From the NCBI RefSeq assembly GCF_015354345.1, contig NZ_JADKYS010000001.1, positions 62,001 to 126,000 on the forward strand: DNA of 64,000 nt, written 5' to 3'. This stretch comes from Methylophilus sp. 14. Its GTDB lineage: Bacteria; Pseudomonadota; Gammaproteobacteria; Burkholderiales; Methylophilaceae. A program made the position numbers and the translations under genes. Shown piece by piece: positions 24,438 through 34,058 of this stretch; position 1 is the first letter of the stretch; each line of letters starts with the position of its first letter. The notes below the pieces were generated by a model. It did no database searches. It had not been told where the DNA came from and saw only the letters and a list, made by a program, of their open reading frames with translations.

Positions 24438-24606
24438 GTGGCGTCTCTGTAATATGCAGTGCAAAAGAGGGGCAGCATCAATGGGGCGCACCATCTGCGC
24501 AATATCGACCAATCTAGCATGGGTTTAAAGTTCTTATCAAGGTGAAAAAGCGGGCGTTTTACCCTGTTTTTCCCGCAAACTATTTGAATGGAAAGATTTG
24601 TAGAGC

Positions 24607-25122
24607 ATGGCACTACTTCCAATTTTGCAATATCCTGACCCGCGCTTGCACACGGTGGCCAAGCCGGTGCAGGTGTTTGACGACGCATTGCAGCAGCTGG
24701 TGAGTGATATGGCCGAGACCATGTACGATGCGCCTGGCATCGGGTTGGCCGCGACGCAAATAGATCGCCACATTCAGTTAATTGTGATTGACCTGAGCAA
24801 AGAGAAAGATGATTTACTGGTGCTGATTAACCCGAAAATCATTGCGCAGTCTGGTAGCCAGGACTACGAAGAAGGGTGTTTATCTGTGCCCGGCATTTAT
24901 GAAAATGTCACCCGTGCCGAATTTATCACCGTTGAAGCGCAGGATGCGACCGGTAAAACATTCAGGCTGGATGCCGATGGTTTGCTCAGTGTCTGTATCC
25001 AGCACGAGATGGATCACCTCAAGGGCAAGGTATTTGTTGAATACCTGTCAACGCTCAAACGTAACCGCATTCGCAGCAAGATGGTCAAGCACGCGCGCGA
25101 AATCGAACGCAATAGTTACTAA
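24607..25122 (+). CDS. def: Peptide deformylase
   Basis: A 171-residue metalloenzyme that removes the formyl group from nascent proteins. The three family motifs are present: PGIGLAATQ (about residues 43-51), EEGCLSVPG with the metal-binding Cys, and [12 protein letters not shown] with the two His ligands and catalytic Glu. It is followed by fmt after 15 bp, the normal def-fmt operon, and is divergent from the LysM-dprA-smg group. Confidence 0.98.
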   Translation: MALLPILQYPDPRLHTVAKPVQVFDDALQQLVSDMAETMYDAPGIGLAATQIDRHIQLIVIDLSKEKDDLLVLINPKIIAQSGSQDYEEGCLSVPGIYENVTRAEFITVEAQDATGKTFRLDADGLLSVCIQHEMDHLKGKVFVEYLSTLKRNRIRSKMVKHAREIERNSY

Positions 25123-25137
25123 GTACGGGGAATCAGC

Positions 25138-26058
25138 ATGCGAATTATTTATGCCGGAACCCCGGAGTTTGCCGTGCCTGCTTTGCAGGGCTTGATCGAT
25201 GCCGGTCATGAGATTGTGATGGTATTAACACAACCAGACCGCCCCGCTGGTCGTGGCATGCAGTTGAAAGCCAGCCCGGTGAAACAGCTGGCCCTGCAAC
25301 ATGGCTTGCGCGTGTTCCAGCCCGAGAGTCTCAAGCCTGAAGACGTGCAGGCAGAGGTTGCTGCGGTGAATGCCGATGTCATGATCGTGGCGGCTTATGG
25401 CCTGATTATCCCGACTGCGGTACTGAATATCCCCAAGTGTGGCTGTTACAACATTCATGGCTCATTGCTGCCGCGCTGGCGCGGTGCGGCACCCATTCAT
25501 AGAGCGATTTTGGCTGGCGATGCCGAAACCGGCGTCACCATTATGGAGGTGGTGCCCAAGCTGGATGCCGGTAATATGGTCAGCAAATGGGCGGTCGCCA
25601 TTACCGAGGCAGATACAACACAAAGCCTGCATGATGCCATCAGCCGCGAAGGTGCGCGCTTGATGGTTGAGTCTATGCACACACTGCAAAGCACCGGTGA
25701 GCTCCCTTCTGAAATACAGGATGAATCCCTGGTGACGTATGCGCACAAACTGGAAAAATCCGAATCTGCCATAGACTGGACCCTCTCTGCACAGCAATTG
25801 TCACGCCAGGTGCGTGCGTTTAATCCTTTTCCGGTGGCGACTGCCAAATTTAAAGAGCAGGTGTGTAAAGTGTGGTTCGCACAGTCTGCAACAGGCAAAG
25901 GCCAGCCCGGGGCGGTGGTGGAAACACAGCCTTTGCGCGTGGCTTGCGGCGATGGCGTGCTGGAAATCCACGAGCTGCAAATGCCAGGTGGCAAGCGCCA
26001 GACTGCACAGCAGTTTGTGCAGGGGCAGCATGTGCAGGTGGGTGACCAGTTTTCTTGA
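25138..26058 (+). CDS. fmt: Methionyl-tRNA formyltransferase
   Basis: A 306-residue enzyme that formylates initiator Met-tRNA using 10-formyl-THF. MRIIYAGTPEFAVPAL, LTQPDRPAGRGM, NIHGSLLPRWRGAAPIHRAI (catalytic Asn and His) and GVTIMEVVPKLDAGNM are the family markers, followed by the C-terminal OB-like domain. GGGGAATC precedes the ATG, 15 bp after the def stop. Confidence 0.98.
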   Translation: MRIIYAGTPEFAVPALQGLIDAGHEIVMVLTQPDRPAGRGMQLKASPVKQLALQHGLRVFQPESLKPEDVQAEVAAVNADVMIVAAYGLIIPTAVLNIPKCGCYNIHGSLLPRWRGAAPIHRAILAGDAETGVTIMEVVPKLDAGNMVSKWAVAITEADTTQSLHDAISREGARLMVESMHTLQSTGELPSEIQDESLVTYAHKLEKSESAIDWTLSAQQLSRQVRAFNPFPVATAKFKEQVCKVWFAQSATGKGQPGAVVETQPLRVACGDGVLEIHELQMPGGKRQTAQQFVQGQHVQVGDQFS

Positions 26059-26153
26059 TTGCGGGTCATATCATGACCGAGAGCAGCCATTGAAAAATCG
26101 CTGTCATCACCGCATATTAGGATGGAAGTGTTAAGTGTATTCAAGGAGTAAGT

Positions 26154-27026
26154 ATGTTAGGTAACTGGACCAAAACCTTTGTGCTGATGGCGGCGATTAC
26201 GGCCCTGTTTGTGGCAGTCGGCGGGGCATTGGGTGGCCAGGGTGGCATGTTGATGGCTTTGTTGCTGGCGGGCGGCATGAACTTTTATGCCTACTGGTTT
26301 AGCGATCAGGCCGTGCTAAAAATGTATGGCGCGGTAGAAATCAATGCCGAGAACAATTTTGGTAATGGGCAGTTCCGCAACTATTACAACATGGTCAAAG
26401 AGCTTGCCGAGCGCGCCGAGTTGCCGATGCCGCGCGTGTTTGTGATGAACGAGAGTCAGCCGAATGCGTTTGCTACCGGCCGTAATCCGGAAAATGCTGC
26501 GGTAGCCGCGACGACCGGTATTATGCAGATTTTGAGTGAGCGCGAGTTGCGTGGTGTGATGGCGCATGAACTGGCGCACGTAAAAAACCGCGATACCTTG
26601 ATTTCAACGATTTCAGCCACCGTAGCTGGTGCGATTTCATCGATTGCACAATTTGGCCTGATGTTTGGTGGCGGTCACCGCGACGGTGAAGACAGGCCTA
26701 ACCCCATGATTGGTATCCTGATCATGGTGCTGGCGCCTTTGGCGGCATCCTTGATCCAGATGGCGATTTCACGTTCGCGTGAATATGAGGCCGACCGTAT
26801 GGGCGCTGACATTAGTCGCGATCCGAAAGCCCTGGCCGCGGCTTTGGAAAAAATCCATAATTATGCGCACCAGATTCCTAACATGACTGCGGAGCAGCAT
26901 CCTGAAACCGGGCAGATGATGATTATCAACCCATTATCTGGTGCGGATTTGAAAGGATTGTTTAGCACCCACCCGCAAACGGAAGAACGTATTCGCCGCT
27001 TGCTGGCGTTAGCCAATCAATATTAA
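26154..27026 (+). CDS. htpX: Zinc metalloprotease HtpX
   Basis: A 290-residue inner-membrane protease for damaged membrane proteins. Two N-terminal membrane segments (residues about 7-27 and 32-50) precede the M48 active site in [14 protein letters not shown] (HExxH) with the third zinc ligand in [12 protein letters not shown]. Two further hydrophobic segments lie around [14 protein letters not shown] and [20 protein letters not shown] precedes the ATG. A terminator follows, so it is probably transcribed alone or from the def-fmt promoter. Confidence 0.97.
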   Translation: MLGNWTKTFVLMAAITALFVAVGGALGGQGGMLMALLLAGGMNFYAYWFSDQAVLKMYGAVEINAENNFGNGQFRNYYNMVKELAERAELPMPRVFVMNESQPNAFATGRNPENAAVAATTGIMQILSERELRGVMAHELAHVKNRDTLISTISATVAGAISSIAQFGLMFGGGHRDGEDRPNPMIGILIMVLAPLAASLIQMAISRSREYEADRMGADISRDPKALAAALEKIHNYAHQIPNMTAEQHPETGQMMIINPLSGADLKGLFSTHPQTEERIRRLLALANQY

Positions 27027-27040
27027 CTAGCGTGATGATT

Positions 27041-27071
27041 AAAAAAAGGCTTTCTGAGGAAAGCCTTTTTT
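27041..27071 (+). terminator. Intrinsic terminator after htpX
   Basis: AAAAAGGCTTTC and GAAAGCCTTTTTT form a stem-loop with a T run directly after the htpX stop codon. Confidence 0.88.
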
Positions 27072-27142
27072 ATTGTGCGCGTTTTTCACTGCCTAATTGA
27101 GACGCATCAAGTAGAATAGCTTTTTTTGCCCAGAGATGATCG

Positions 27143-28432
27143 TTGCAAGTTGCCCAGCTCATTGCCGCACATGCGGTGGCCGAAGTATTGGCCGGACATA
27201 ACCTGACTGTTTCCATGCCCAAGGCCTTGCGCAAGGTCAAAGCAGCCACGCCGCAACAACAGGCTGCTGCGCAGGATTACAGCTACCTGACGTTACGTTT
27301 TTATGCAGAAGCAGCGGCCTATCTGCAAGCGTTGACGCCTAAGCCAGTGACAGATGAACGTGTGCATGCTTTATTGCTGGTGGCATTGTCACAGCTGTTG
27401 CAGAGCACAGATGATGATTTCACTGTAGTCAACCAGGCGGTAGAAGCGGCCGGTAAAACCGGACAACGCTGGGCCAAAGGCCTGGTCAACGCCGTGCTGC
27501 GCAACTTTTTGCGTCAGCGTACGGATTTGCAGCCGCAGATCGCCCAGCGCGAAGAAGTGCAATTTAACTACCCGCAATGGTGGATAGATACCCTGAAGCA
27601 GCAATACCCGCAGGATTGGCAGGCGATTCTTCAAGTAGGTAATAGCCATCCGCCCATGACCTTGCGTGTCAATGTGCGCAAGACAGATGCAGCGACTTAT
27701 CTGCAGTTGTTGCAGTCTGTGGGCATCGCCGCTCGCCATTTGGGTGGCACGGCCATACAGTTGCAACATCCTTTGCCGGTGAGCAAGCTGCCGTATTTTG
27801 AAGAGGGTTGGGTCAGCGTGCAGGATGCCGGTGCACAATGGGCTGCGCCCTTGCTTGATTTGCAGCCTGGCATGCGTGTGCTGGATGCCTGCAGTGCACC
27901 AGGTGGCAAGACTTGCCACGTGCTGGAAACCAGTGATGTGGAGTTGCTTTCGCTGGATGTAGAGGCTGAGCGTTTGCGGCGTGTACACGAAAACCTGCAG
28001 CGATTGGGGCTGCAAGCCAAGGTGATCACAGGGGATGCTGCCCAGTCAGACTGGTTTGATGGCCTGCTATTTGACCGTATTTTGGCCGACGTCCCTTGTA
28101 GTGCCTCGGGCATTGTGCGCCGCCATGTGGATATGAAGTGGTTGCGTAGACCTCAGGATCTGGCAACATTTGCCCGTACACAGCAGGAAATTTTATCGAA
28201 TTTGTGGCAAATGCTGGCAAAAGGCGGTAAATTGCTCTACGTGACATGCTCGATATTCCAACAAGAAAACGAAATGCAAATTCAGCAATTTTTAACCACG
28301 CACGCTGATGCGACAAGGTTGCCGGTCGCTTTTGATGTGTCGATATTACCTTGTCAGCATCAGATAGGCGGGCAGTTGCTGCCTGCGGCTGCGCATGACG
28401 GATTGTTTTATGCACTTTTGCAAAAACATTAA
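27143..28432 (+). CDS. rsmB: 16S rRNA m5C967 methyltransferase RsmB (Sun)
   Basis: A 429-residue enzyme with an N-terminal NusB-like RNA-binding domain (QLIAAHAVAEVLAG) and a C-terminal SAM-dependent methylase domain: LDACSAPGGKTCH, DVPCSASGIVRRH with the catalytic Cys, and YVTCSIFQQENE with the second Cys. The start is the TTG at 27143: an in-frame TGA lies just upstream and the next ATG would delete the conserved N-terminus. It opens the rsmB-DUF4390-ntrY-ntrX operon. Confidence 0.95.
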   Translation: MQVAQLIAAHAVAEVLAGHNLTVSMPKALRKVKAATPQQQAAAQDYSYLTLRFYAEAAAYLQALTPKPVTDERVHALLLVALSQLLQSTDDDFTVVNQAVEAAGKTGQRWAKGLVNAVLRNFLRQRTDLQPQIAQREEVQFNYPQWWIDTLKQQYPQDWQAILQVGNSHPPMTLRVNVRKTDAATYLQLLQSVGIAARHLGGTAIQLQHPLPVSKLPYFEEGWVSVQDAGAQWAAPLLDLQPGMRVLDACSAPGGKTCHVLETSDVELLSLDVEAERLRRVHENLQRLGLQAKVITGDAAQSDWFDGLLFDRILADVPCSASGIVRRHVDMKWLRRPQDLATFARTQQEILSNLWQMLAKGGKLLYVTCSIFQQENEMQIQQFLTTHADATRLPVAFDVSILPCQHQIGGQLLPAAAHDGLFYALLQKH

Positions 28433-28985
28433 TCGCTGGTTATGGATAGGGCTGTTGTTGAGCCTGACCAGCTGGATGGTGTTTGCTGGCGGCAATCACG
28501 CGCATATCCGCAGTGCAGAGTTGGTGCTGCGGGATGAAATATGGACACTGGATGCTGACATTGATATCCAGTTCGGTCGCGCGCTGGAAGAGGCACTGAG
28601 TAAAGGTGTCGCGCTGACTTTTTTATATGAATTTCAAATTATTAAACCGCTCAAATACTGGTTTGATGATGAGGTAGTGACTGAGCGCCGCGCCGTGACC
28701 CTCAATTACCATGCACTCACCAAGCAATACTTGCTCAATTATCCGCAACAACAAAAAGTGTTTGATAGCCTGGGTGAAGCCAGGCGCGAATTGGGTGCTA
28801 TTCACGACTGGCGGCTGGTGCCGCATGCCACGCTGGAAAAAAACCAGCCTTACCAGGCGGCACTCAAAATGCACCTGGATACCAGCAAGTTGCCCAAGGC
28901 CCTGCAACTGGATGCCCTCGGGGAAAGTGACTGGGAACTGGTCACGCCTACCTTTAGCTGGTGGGTGAAGGAAACCCAGCGCTAG
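28410..28985 (+). CDS. DUF4390 family exported protein
   Basis: A 191-residue protein with an N-terminal hydrophobic signal ([21 protein letters not shown]) and a beta-rich body ([42 protein letters not shown]) that matches DUF4390. It is conserved between rsmB and ntrY in betaproteobacteria, so a periplasmic accessory role to the sensor is plausible but unproven. The start at 28410 is chosen on its spacing to GACGGA; 28395 is also open. It overlaps the end of rsmB by over 20 bp. Confidence 0.85.
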   Translation: MHFCKNINRWLWIGLLLSLTSWMVFAGGNHAHIRSAELVLRDEIWTLDADIDIQFGRALEEALSKGVALTFLYEFQIIKPLKYWFDDEVVTERRAVTLNYHALTKQYLLNYPQQQKVFDSLGEARRELGAIHDWRLVPHATLEKNQPYQAALKMHLDTSKLPKALQLDALGESDWELVTPTFSWWVKETQR

Positions 28986-28989
28986 CCTT

Positions 28990-31152
28990 ATGCGTTATGT
29001 CCTGATTTTGTCTATTGCGCTGGCAGCAGCCCTGCTTTACCTGCTGTCGCTCGCCAGCGCCAATACTGCCATCAGTGGTGATTACTACCTGGTATTACTC
29101 TATATCAACGCTGGCCTGGCCTTGCTGTTGTTGGGCGTGATTGCTTACCAGCTGAGACATCTCTACCGCACCACCAAAGCCAAGCAGGTTGGCAGTAAAC
29201 TCAACTTCAGGTTACTGGTCACCTTTGCGCTCATGGCGCTCATCCCCGGCATGATTGTTTACCTGGTATCGGTGAATTTCCTCTCGCGCTCGATTGAATC
29301 CTGGTTTAACGTCAAGGTAGAGTCTGCGCTGGATGGTGGCTTGAATTTGGGCCAGCGGGCGCTGGATATTATGCTGGGGGATGTGAAGGAGAAGGCGCAA
29401 AGCATGGCGGTGTCGCTGTCGCTGCAGCCTGCGCGATCTCATTACAGCCAAATCAACGATTTACGCGAAAAAGCAGGCATCCAGGATGCGGCCTTGCTCA
29501 GTGCGCAAGGCGCCATCCTCGCGGTGAGCAGCTCTGACCCCAGCAGTTTTTTGCCTGAGTTGCCGTCGGTGCCACAGTTGCGCCAGGCCAGGAGTGGTGT
29601 TTACGGCAAGATTGAGCCGATTCCTGGTAAGGGCCTGTATATGCGGGTGCTCACCCCTGTGGAGCCCCTGGGTATTACCGGTGAATTGCGCATTCTGCAA
29701 TTGATGCAGCCGGTGCCGAAAGCGCTGTCGAATACGGCTGAGTCGGTGCAGGACGTCTATCGCGAGTATCAAACCCTGTCTTATAGCCGTCAGTCCTTGA
29801 AAGACATTTTCATGCTGACGCTGACCATGATTCTGTTGTTGTCTATGTTAGGCGCATTGACCATCGCGTTTGCGTTGAGCCGCCGCATGGCACAACCACT
29901 TACCGTGCTGGCAGAAGGTACGCGTCTGATTGCCAGTGGTGATTACTCACAGCAACTGCCTTCGTTTGGTAAAGATGAGCTCAGTGTGCTGGTGAAGTCG
30001 TTTAACAGTATGACGCGGCAGTTGCAGGAGGCGAAAAATGCCTCTGAGCAGAGCCGTCAGCATGTGGAGTCTGCGCGCGCTTACCTAGAGGCGATTCTGT
30101 CGCACTTGAGCTCAGGGGTAATGACCATTAATGAGCGCGCAGAATTGCGTGTGTATAACCTGGCGGCGACCAATATTCTGGGGATTTCGCTAGTCGGCTT
30201 TAAAAACAAGATTTTTACCGAGGTGGCTGCTGAGAACAGGTATCTCAGCCCGTTCACCGAGCTGGTGATGCAGCACTACGAAGATACCTTGCAGTTTGAC
30301 CATCATGAGCGGCACCTGACTAGCCAGATTGAAATTGAGGGCGTGCATGGTACGCAGATACTGATGCTGCGCGTGACACGTTTGCCGGAAGGCGCAGGGC
30401 ACGGCCTGGTGGTGGTGTTTGATGATGTGACCGCCATGGCGCAGGCGCAGCGTGATGCGGCCTGGGCGGAAGTGGCCAGGCGCTTGGCGCATGAAATCAA
30501 AAACCCGCTGACGCCGATACAGCTTTCGGCCGAACGCTTGCAACTTAAGTTGCAGGACAAACTGGATAGCAAAGATGCCGAGATGTTATTCAAGTCGACG
30601 GATACCATTGTGAACCAGGTGCAGGCTATGAAGAACATGGTCAACGAATTTAGTGAATACGCCAGAACCCCGGCCGTGCAGTTGGTAAAACTGGATTTAA
30701 ATGCTTTAATTCGTGATGTCAGCCGCCTGTATAACGCGTCGGCCGTCAAACTGGTATTGTCCCTGCATGAGCAACTGCCAGAGATACATGCCGATGCGAC
30801 CATGATGCGGCAGATTTTGCATAACCTGCTGCAAAATGCCCAGGATGCGCTGACGCAAGTGAGTGAGCCGCACATTGTTATCTTGACCGATTATGATGGC
30901 GAGCGTATAAAATTAACCGTGACCGATAACGGCAGTGGTTTCCCAACCGATGTGATGGCGAGGGTGTTTGAACCCTATGTCACCACCAAGTCTCACGGGA
31001 CAGGGTTGGGGCTGGCCATTGTGAAAAAAATGATAGAAGAGCAGCGTGGACAGATTCGCATAGACAATCTGCCACAAGGGGGCGCCAGCGTCACCATCAG
31101 CTTGCCGGTAGATAAACAACAACAGCGTCGGCGCGTTGAGCGCATCGTGTAA
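28990..31152 (+). CDS. NtrY-like sensor histidine kinase
   Basis: A 720-residue membrane kinase. Membrane segments lie near residues 2-22, 32-53, 77-97 and 280-300, enclosing a periplasmic region with dCache-like features. Then come HAMP ([20 protein letters not shown]), PAS ([16 protein letters not shown]), the phosphoacceptor motif [17 protein letters not shown] and the HATPase domain ([31 protein letters not shown]). NtrY homologues sense nitrogen or redox state. It is followed by its partner regulator after 9 bp. That partner has lost the sigma-54 features, so the output differs from classical NtrYX. Confidence 0.93.
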   Translation: MRYVLILSIALAAALLYLLSLASANTAISGDYYLVLLYINAGLALLLLGVIAYQLRHLYRTTKAKQVGSKLNFRLLVTFALMALIPGMIVYLVSVNFLSRSIESWFNVKVESALDGGLNLGQRALDIMLGDVKEKAQSMAVSLSLQPARSHYSQINDLREKAGIQDAALLSAQGAILAVSSSDPSSFLPELPSVPQLRQARSGVYGKIEPIPGKGLYMRVLTPVEPLGITGELRILQLMQPVPKALSNTAESVQDVYREYQTLSYSRQSLKDIFMLTLTMILLLSMLGALTIAFALSRRMAQPLTVLAEGTRLIASGDYSQQLPSFGKDELSVLVKSFNSMTRQLQEAKNASEQSRQHVESARAYLEAILSHLSSGVMTINERAELRVYNLAATNILGISLVGFKNKIFTEVAAENRYLSPFTELVMQHYEDTLQFDHHERHLTSQIEIEGVHGTQILMLRVTRLPEGAGHGLVVVFDDVTAMAQAQRDAAWAEVARRLAHEIKNPLTPIQLSAERLQLKLQDKLDSKDAEMLFKSTDTIVNQVQAMKNMVNEFSEYARTPAVQLVKLDLNALIRDVSRLYNASAVKLVLSLHEQLPEIHADATMMRQILHNLLQNAQDALTQVSEPHIVILTDYDGERIKLTVTDNGSGFPTDVMARVFEPYVTTKSHGTGLGLAIVKKMIEEQRGQIRIDNLPQGGASVTISLPVDKQQQRRRVERIV

Positions 31153-31161
31153 GGAAGTACC

Positions 31162-32424
31162 ATGGCTTCACGTAATATTTTGGTGGTCGATGACGAAATA
31201 GGCATCCGGGAGTTGTTGAGCGACATCTTGCGAGATGAAGGGCATATCGTACGCCTGGCGGAGAACGCACAGATTGCCAGGGACGAACGTCTCAAGCAGC
31301 GCCCGGACCTGGTTTTGCTGGATATCTGGATGCCGGATTGCGATGGCATCAGCCTGCTCAAAGAGTGGGCCAATGCCGGATTGCTCACCATGCCAGTGAT
31401 CATGATGTCTGGTCATGGCACGATTGATACCGCCGTAGAGGCGACACGCCTCGGCGCATTCGACTTTCTCGAGAAGCCCATCGCGCTACAAAAGTTACTT
31501 AAAACTGTGGGTGCGGCGATTAAACACACTGAGCACCTCGCGCATACCGAAATCAACCTCTCCAGCTTTGGCAAAAGCGCAGTGATCCAGGAGCTGAAGC
31601 AGCGTTTGGAGCAGCTGGCCCGCCATAAAAATACCTTGTTCCTGATTGGCAAAAAAGGTGGCAGTGTGCCTTTATGCGCCAAATTCCTGCGTCCGCATAA
31701 CACGCCCTGGGTGGCACTCACCGAGTATGAAAAACTCGTGACTGCACCGATGGAAATCCTGGAGCAGGCGCGCGAAGGTGTGGTGTTTGTGGATGAAGTC
31801 ACCAAGCTGGGCAAGACCGAGCAAAAAGGCCTGAGTTTACTGATTAACAAGTCAGAAAAATATGGCGTACGCGTCATTTGTGCCAGTGAGCATGGCTTGC
31901 CGCAACTAATTGAAAAAGCCATGCTGGAGCAGTCTTTATTGCAAACGCTGGCGGGTGCTGCGGTGAAAGTACCGTGCCTTGATGAGCACAAGGAAGATAT
32001 TCCTGACCTGGTGAGTGCGATGGCGACTTTGATGGTGGAAGCCAGCAAGATTGACTATAAGTCGTTTGATGTCGCGGCGCTGAACGCCTTGCGCAATGCC
32101 GACTGGCCGGGGGATCTGGATGAACTGGAGTCTGTGGTGCAAAACCTGCTGATGACCAGCCTGGCCGATGTGATTACGCAAGCGGATGTGCAGCGCGTGC
32201 TGGCCAACTTTCAGGGTCAGGCCACCGAGTCAGCTGAGCAGCATATGCCGCTTAATCTCGACCAGCCCTTGCGTGAAGCGCGCGATGAGTTTGAGCGTTT
32301 TTACTTTCAGTACCACATGCGCCTGGTCAAAAATAATATGAGCCGTTTGTCTGAGATTTCTGGTCTGGAGCGTACGCATTTGTACCGTAAGCTCAAGCAG
32401 TTGGGTATCAAGATCAAAGGATAA
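31162..32424 (+). CDS. NtrX-like response regulator with degenerate AAA+ domain
   Basis: A 420-residue regulator. The receiver (residues 1-120) is complete, with DDE, phosphoacceptor in LLDIWMPD, Ser in MMSGHG and Lys in LEKP. The central domain (about 140-340) aligns with the sigma-54 activator AAA+ domain but is decayed: Walker A reads LIGKKGGSVP without GK[ST], the GAFTGA loop is missing, the arginine-finger region is lost, while FVDEVTKLG remains at Walker B. The C-terminal Fis-type HTH (LSEISGLERTHLYRKLKQLG) is intact. It probably regulates by DNA binding alone, without ATP-driven sigma-54 activation. Confidence 0.88.
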   Translation: MASRNILVVDDEIGIRELLSDILRDEGHIVRLAENAQIARDERLKQRPDLVLLDIWMPDCDGISLLKEWANAGLLTMPVIMMSGHGTIDTAVEATRLGAFDFLEKPIALQKLLKTVGAAIKHTEHLAHTEINLSSFGKSAVIQELKQRLEQLARHKNTLFLIGKKGGSVPLCAKFLRPHNTPWVALTEYEKLVTAPMEILEQAREGVVFVDEVTKLGKTEQKGLSLLINKSEKYGVRVICASEHGLPQLIEKAMLEQSLLQTLAGAAVKVPCLDEHKEDIPDLVSAMATLMVEASKIDYKSFDVAALNALRNADWPGDLDELESVVQNLLMTSLADVITQADVQRVLANFQGQATESAEQHMPLNLDQPLREARDEFERFYFQYHMRLVKNNMSRLSEISGLERTHLYRKLKQLGIKIKG

Positions 32425-32442
32425 CTTGAGATTGCTGTCAAT

Positions 32443-32472
32443 AAAAAAGCCGGGATTGTCCCGGCTTTTTTA
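32443..32472 (+). terminator. Bidirectional terminator between the NtrX-like gene and doxX
   Basis: AAAAAAGCCGGG-ATTGT-CCCGGCTTTTTT. It ends the rsmB-ntrX operon and on the other strand overlaps the end of the DoxX gene. Confidence 0.9.
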
Positions 32473-32868
32473 TTGGTGATGATTGCTTATTTTTTTGCGG
32501 TTATCCAGGCTGCAAGCCGTGTCAGGATAAATGCTCAGCAGCCACATGCCACCGGCGATGCCCATATAAGCAAAGAACGCGTCCAGTGAAGCCTGGGCCA
32601 GGATCACGGCCATAAAAGCTGCCAGTACGCCCAATACACGTGCTGACAGGCGGGTTTTAAAGCCGATGATCAGTAACAGGCCAAAGACAAATTGAACCAG
32701 GATCAGCAAAGGGGCAAACACGGCTGGCAGTCCAAACTGGCCCAGGGTCATCTGATATTGCAGGTAACCATCAGGCGTATTCAAAATCGCCATCAGTTTT
32801 AAAATCACGACCCCAAAAAACACTAGCCCCAGTAAAATCCTGGCCGCTGCGGTTTGAAAACGACACAT
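32470..32868 (-). CDS. DoxX family membrane protein
   Basis: A 132-residue inner-membrane protein with four hydrophobic segments (ILLGLVFFGVVILKLMAI, PLLILVQFVFGLLLIIGF, VLGVLAAFMAVILA, FAYMGIAGGMWLLSIYP), as in DoxX/DoxD-like proteins, which are small quinone-linked or redox membrane proteins of varied use. The C-terminus is short and basic. It is alone on its strand and divergent from the GNAT gene. Confidence 0.83.
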   Translation of the reverse strand: MCRFQTAAARILLGLVFFGVVILKLMAILNTPDGYLQYQMTLGQFGLPAVFAPLLILVQFVFGLLLIIGFKTRLSARVLGVLAAFMAVILAQASLDAFFAYMGIAGGMWLLSIYPDTACSLDNRKKISNHHQ

Positions 32869-32969
32869 AGTTTTTCCTCAAATCCTGTTTTTAATAAAGG
32901 ACGTATGATGCCTGCGGCTAACTACAATTGCAATACAGGTACAATTGCGATATTTGATCCGGAGGGGCG

Positions 32970-33410
32970 ATGGCCGTACAACGTATTCAGCTCAGTATCC
33001 ATCATCTGGATAGACATCATCCTTTATGGGCGGAGTGTCGCATGATCCGGCAGCGTGTCTTCATAGAAGAGCAACACGTGCCGGTGGATCTGGAATGGGA
33101 TGCGGCAGATGAAACAGCCATTCATTTGCTGGCATGCCAGGATGATCAATCCCTGGCATGTGCCAGAGTGTTGCCGGACGGTCATATTGGCCGCATGGCG
33201 GTGCTCGCAGAGTGGCGTGGGCGCGGGGTTGGAGAGGCATTGTTATTGCAGGCCATACAGGTTTGCCAGCAGTTGGATGTCAGTCATGCGCGGTTATCGG
33301 CGCAAATGCATGCCGTCGGTTTTTACCAGCAAGTAGGCTTTGAGGTGTGCAGTGAACCGTACAGTGATGCCGATATATTACATATAGATATGCAACTTGA
33401 ACTGGTATAA
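32970..33410 (+). CDS. GNAT family N-acetyltransferase
   Basis: A 146-residue acetyl-CoA-dependent acetyltransferase of the ElaA-like group. CRMIRQRVFIEEQHVPVDLEWD is a common N-terminal substrate region, and IGRMAVLAEWRGRGVGEALL is motif A with the RGRGVG pyrophosphate loop. Motif B is NSxxAVGFYQQVGFE-like (MHAVGFYQQVGF). GGAGGGG directly before the ATG is a strong ribosome-binding site. The substrate is unknown. The promoter for the next gene overlaps its stop codon. Confidence 0.87.
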   Translation: MAVQRIQLSIHHLDRHHPLWAECRMIRQRVFIEEQHVPVDLEWDAADETAIHLLACQDDQSLACARVLPDGHIGRMAVLAEWRGRGVGEALLLQAIQVCQQLDVSHARLSAQMHAVGFYQQVGFEVCSEPYSDADILHIDMQLELV

Positions 33411-33411
33411 T
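33403..33411 (+). promoter_or_regulatory. Extended -10 promoter for the fae homologue
   Basis: TGG-TATAAT (TATAAT at 33406-33411) is an extended -10 element overlapping the stop codon of the acetyltransferase gene. No good -35 is present, which is usual for extended -10 promoters. The start codon is about 40 bp downstream. Confidence 0.55.
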
Positions 33412-33457
33412 TGCGGTTTCCGTTTTTCTCCAACTTGCAGACATAAAAGGAATTCTC

Positions 33458-34000
33458 ATGTCAAAAATCGTATTTAAAGCCGGTGAAGCAACCGTGTTTT
33501 CTGAAGGTAAAGATGTTACCGCCGCGATGCCGGAAATCTTGATCGGTTCTGTAGATGGCCCAGTGGGCGCTGCATTTGCCAATATGATGGCGCAGACCAA
33601 AGGTCACACAGCCATGTTTGCCGTACGTGATATCAACCAGATGGTACGCCCAGCGACTATGATGGTGCCAAAAGTGACATTGAAAGACTCACTGAACATT
33701 GAATTGTTCGGCGGCGTGGTGCAAGCCGGTGTGGCTGATGGCATTACTGATGCCGTGATCGAAGGCATTATTCCTAAAGAGCTGGTGAACGATCTGTGTA
33801 TCGTGGCATTGCTGTGGGTTGACCCGGGCTGTGCTAAAGAAGCCAACCTGGACAAAGCTGACCTGTACAAAAACAACTACGAAGCGATCAAGCTGGCATT
33901 GAAACGTGCCTTGAACGACGAGCCTAGCATTGATGAACTGATTGCTAACCGTCACAAAATCAGACACTGTATGTGGGAAGATAGCTGGGATCAGAAGTAA
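33458..34000 (+). CDS. Formaldehyde-activating enzyme homologue (Fae-like)
   Basis: A 180-residue protein of the Fae family, which condenses formaldehyde with tetrahydromethanopterin in methylotrophs. The whole length aligns in pattern: KAGEATVF, EILIGSVDGPVGAAFANMM, KGHTAMFAV, NYEAIKLALKRALNDEPSIDEL. It is a divergent paralogue: the catalytic His22 of the M. extorquens enzyme (motif AHIDLIIG, from memory) falls at Met24 here (AMPEILIG), and the FIHWEA-type segment is replaced by LLWVDPGC. It may bind formaldehyde or a C1 carrier without the known catalysis. AAAGGAATT is the ribosome-binding site, and a terminator follows, so the gene is single. Confidence 0.9.
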   Translation: MSKIVFKAGEATVFSEGKDVTAAMPEILIGSVDGPVGAAFANMMAQTKGHTAMFAVRDINQMVRPATMMVPKVTLKDSLNIELFGGVVQAGVADGITDAVIEGIIPKELVNDLCIVALLWVDPGCAKEANLDKADLYKNNYEAIKLALKRALNDEPSIDELIANRHKIRHCMWEDSWDQK

Positions 34001-34017
34001 TCCTGCTGTTTCTGCCT

Positions 34018-34041
34018 AACCCCGCAATTGCGGGGTTTTTG
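34018..34041 (+). terminator. Intrinsic terminator after the fae homologue
   Basis: AACCCCGC-AATT-GCGGGGTTTTT, 18 bp beyond the stop codon. Confidence 0.88.
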
Positions 34042-34058
34042 TTATGTGGACTTAAAAC

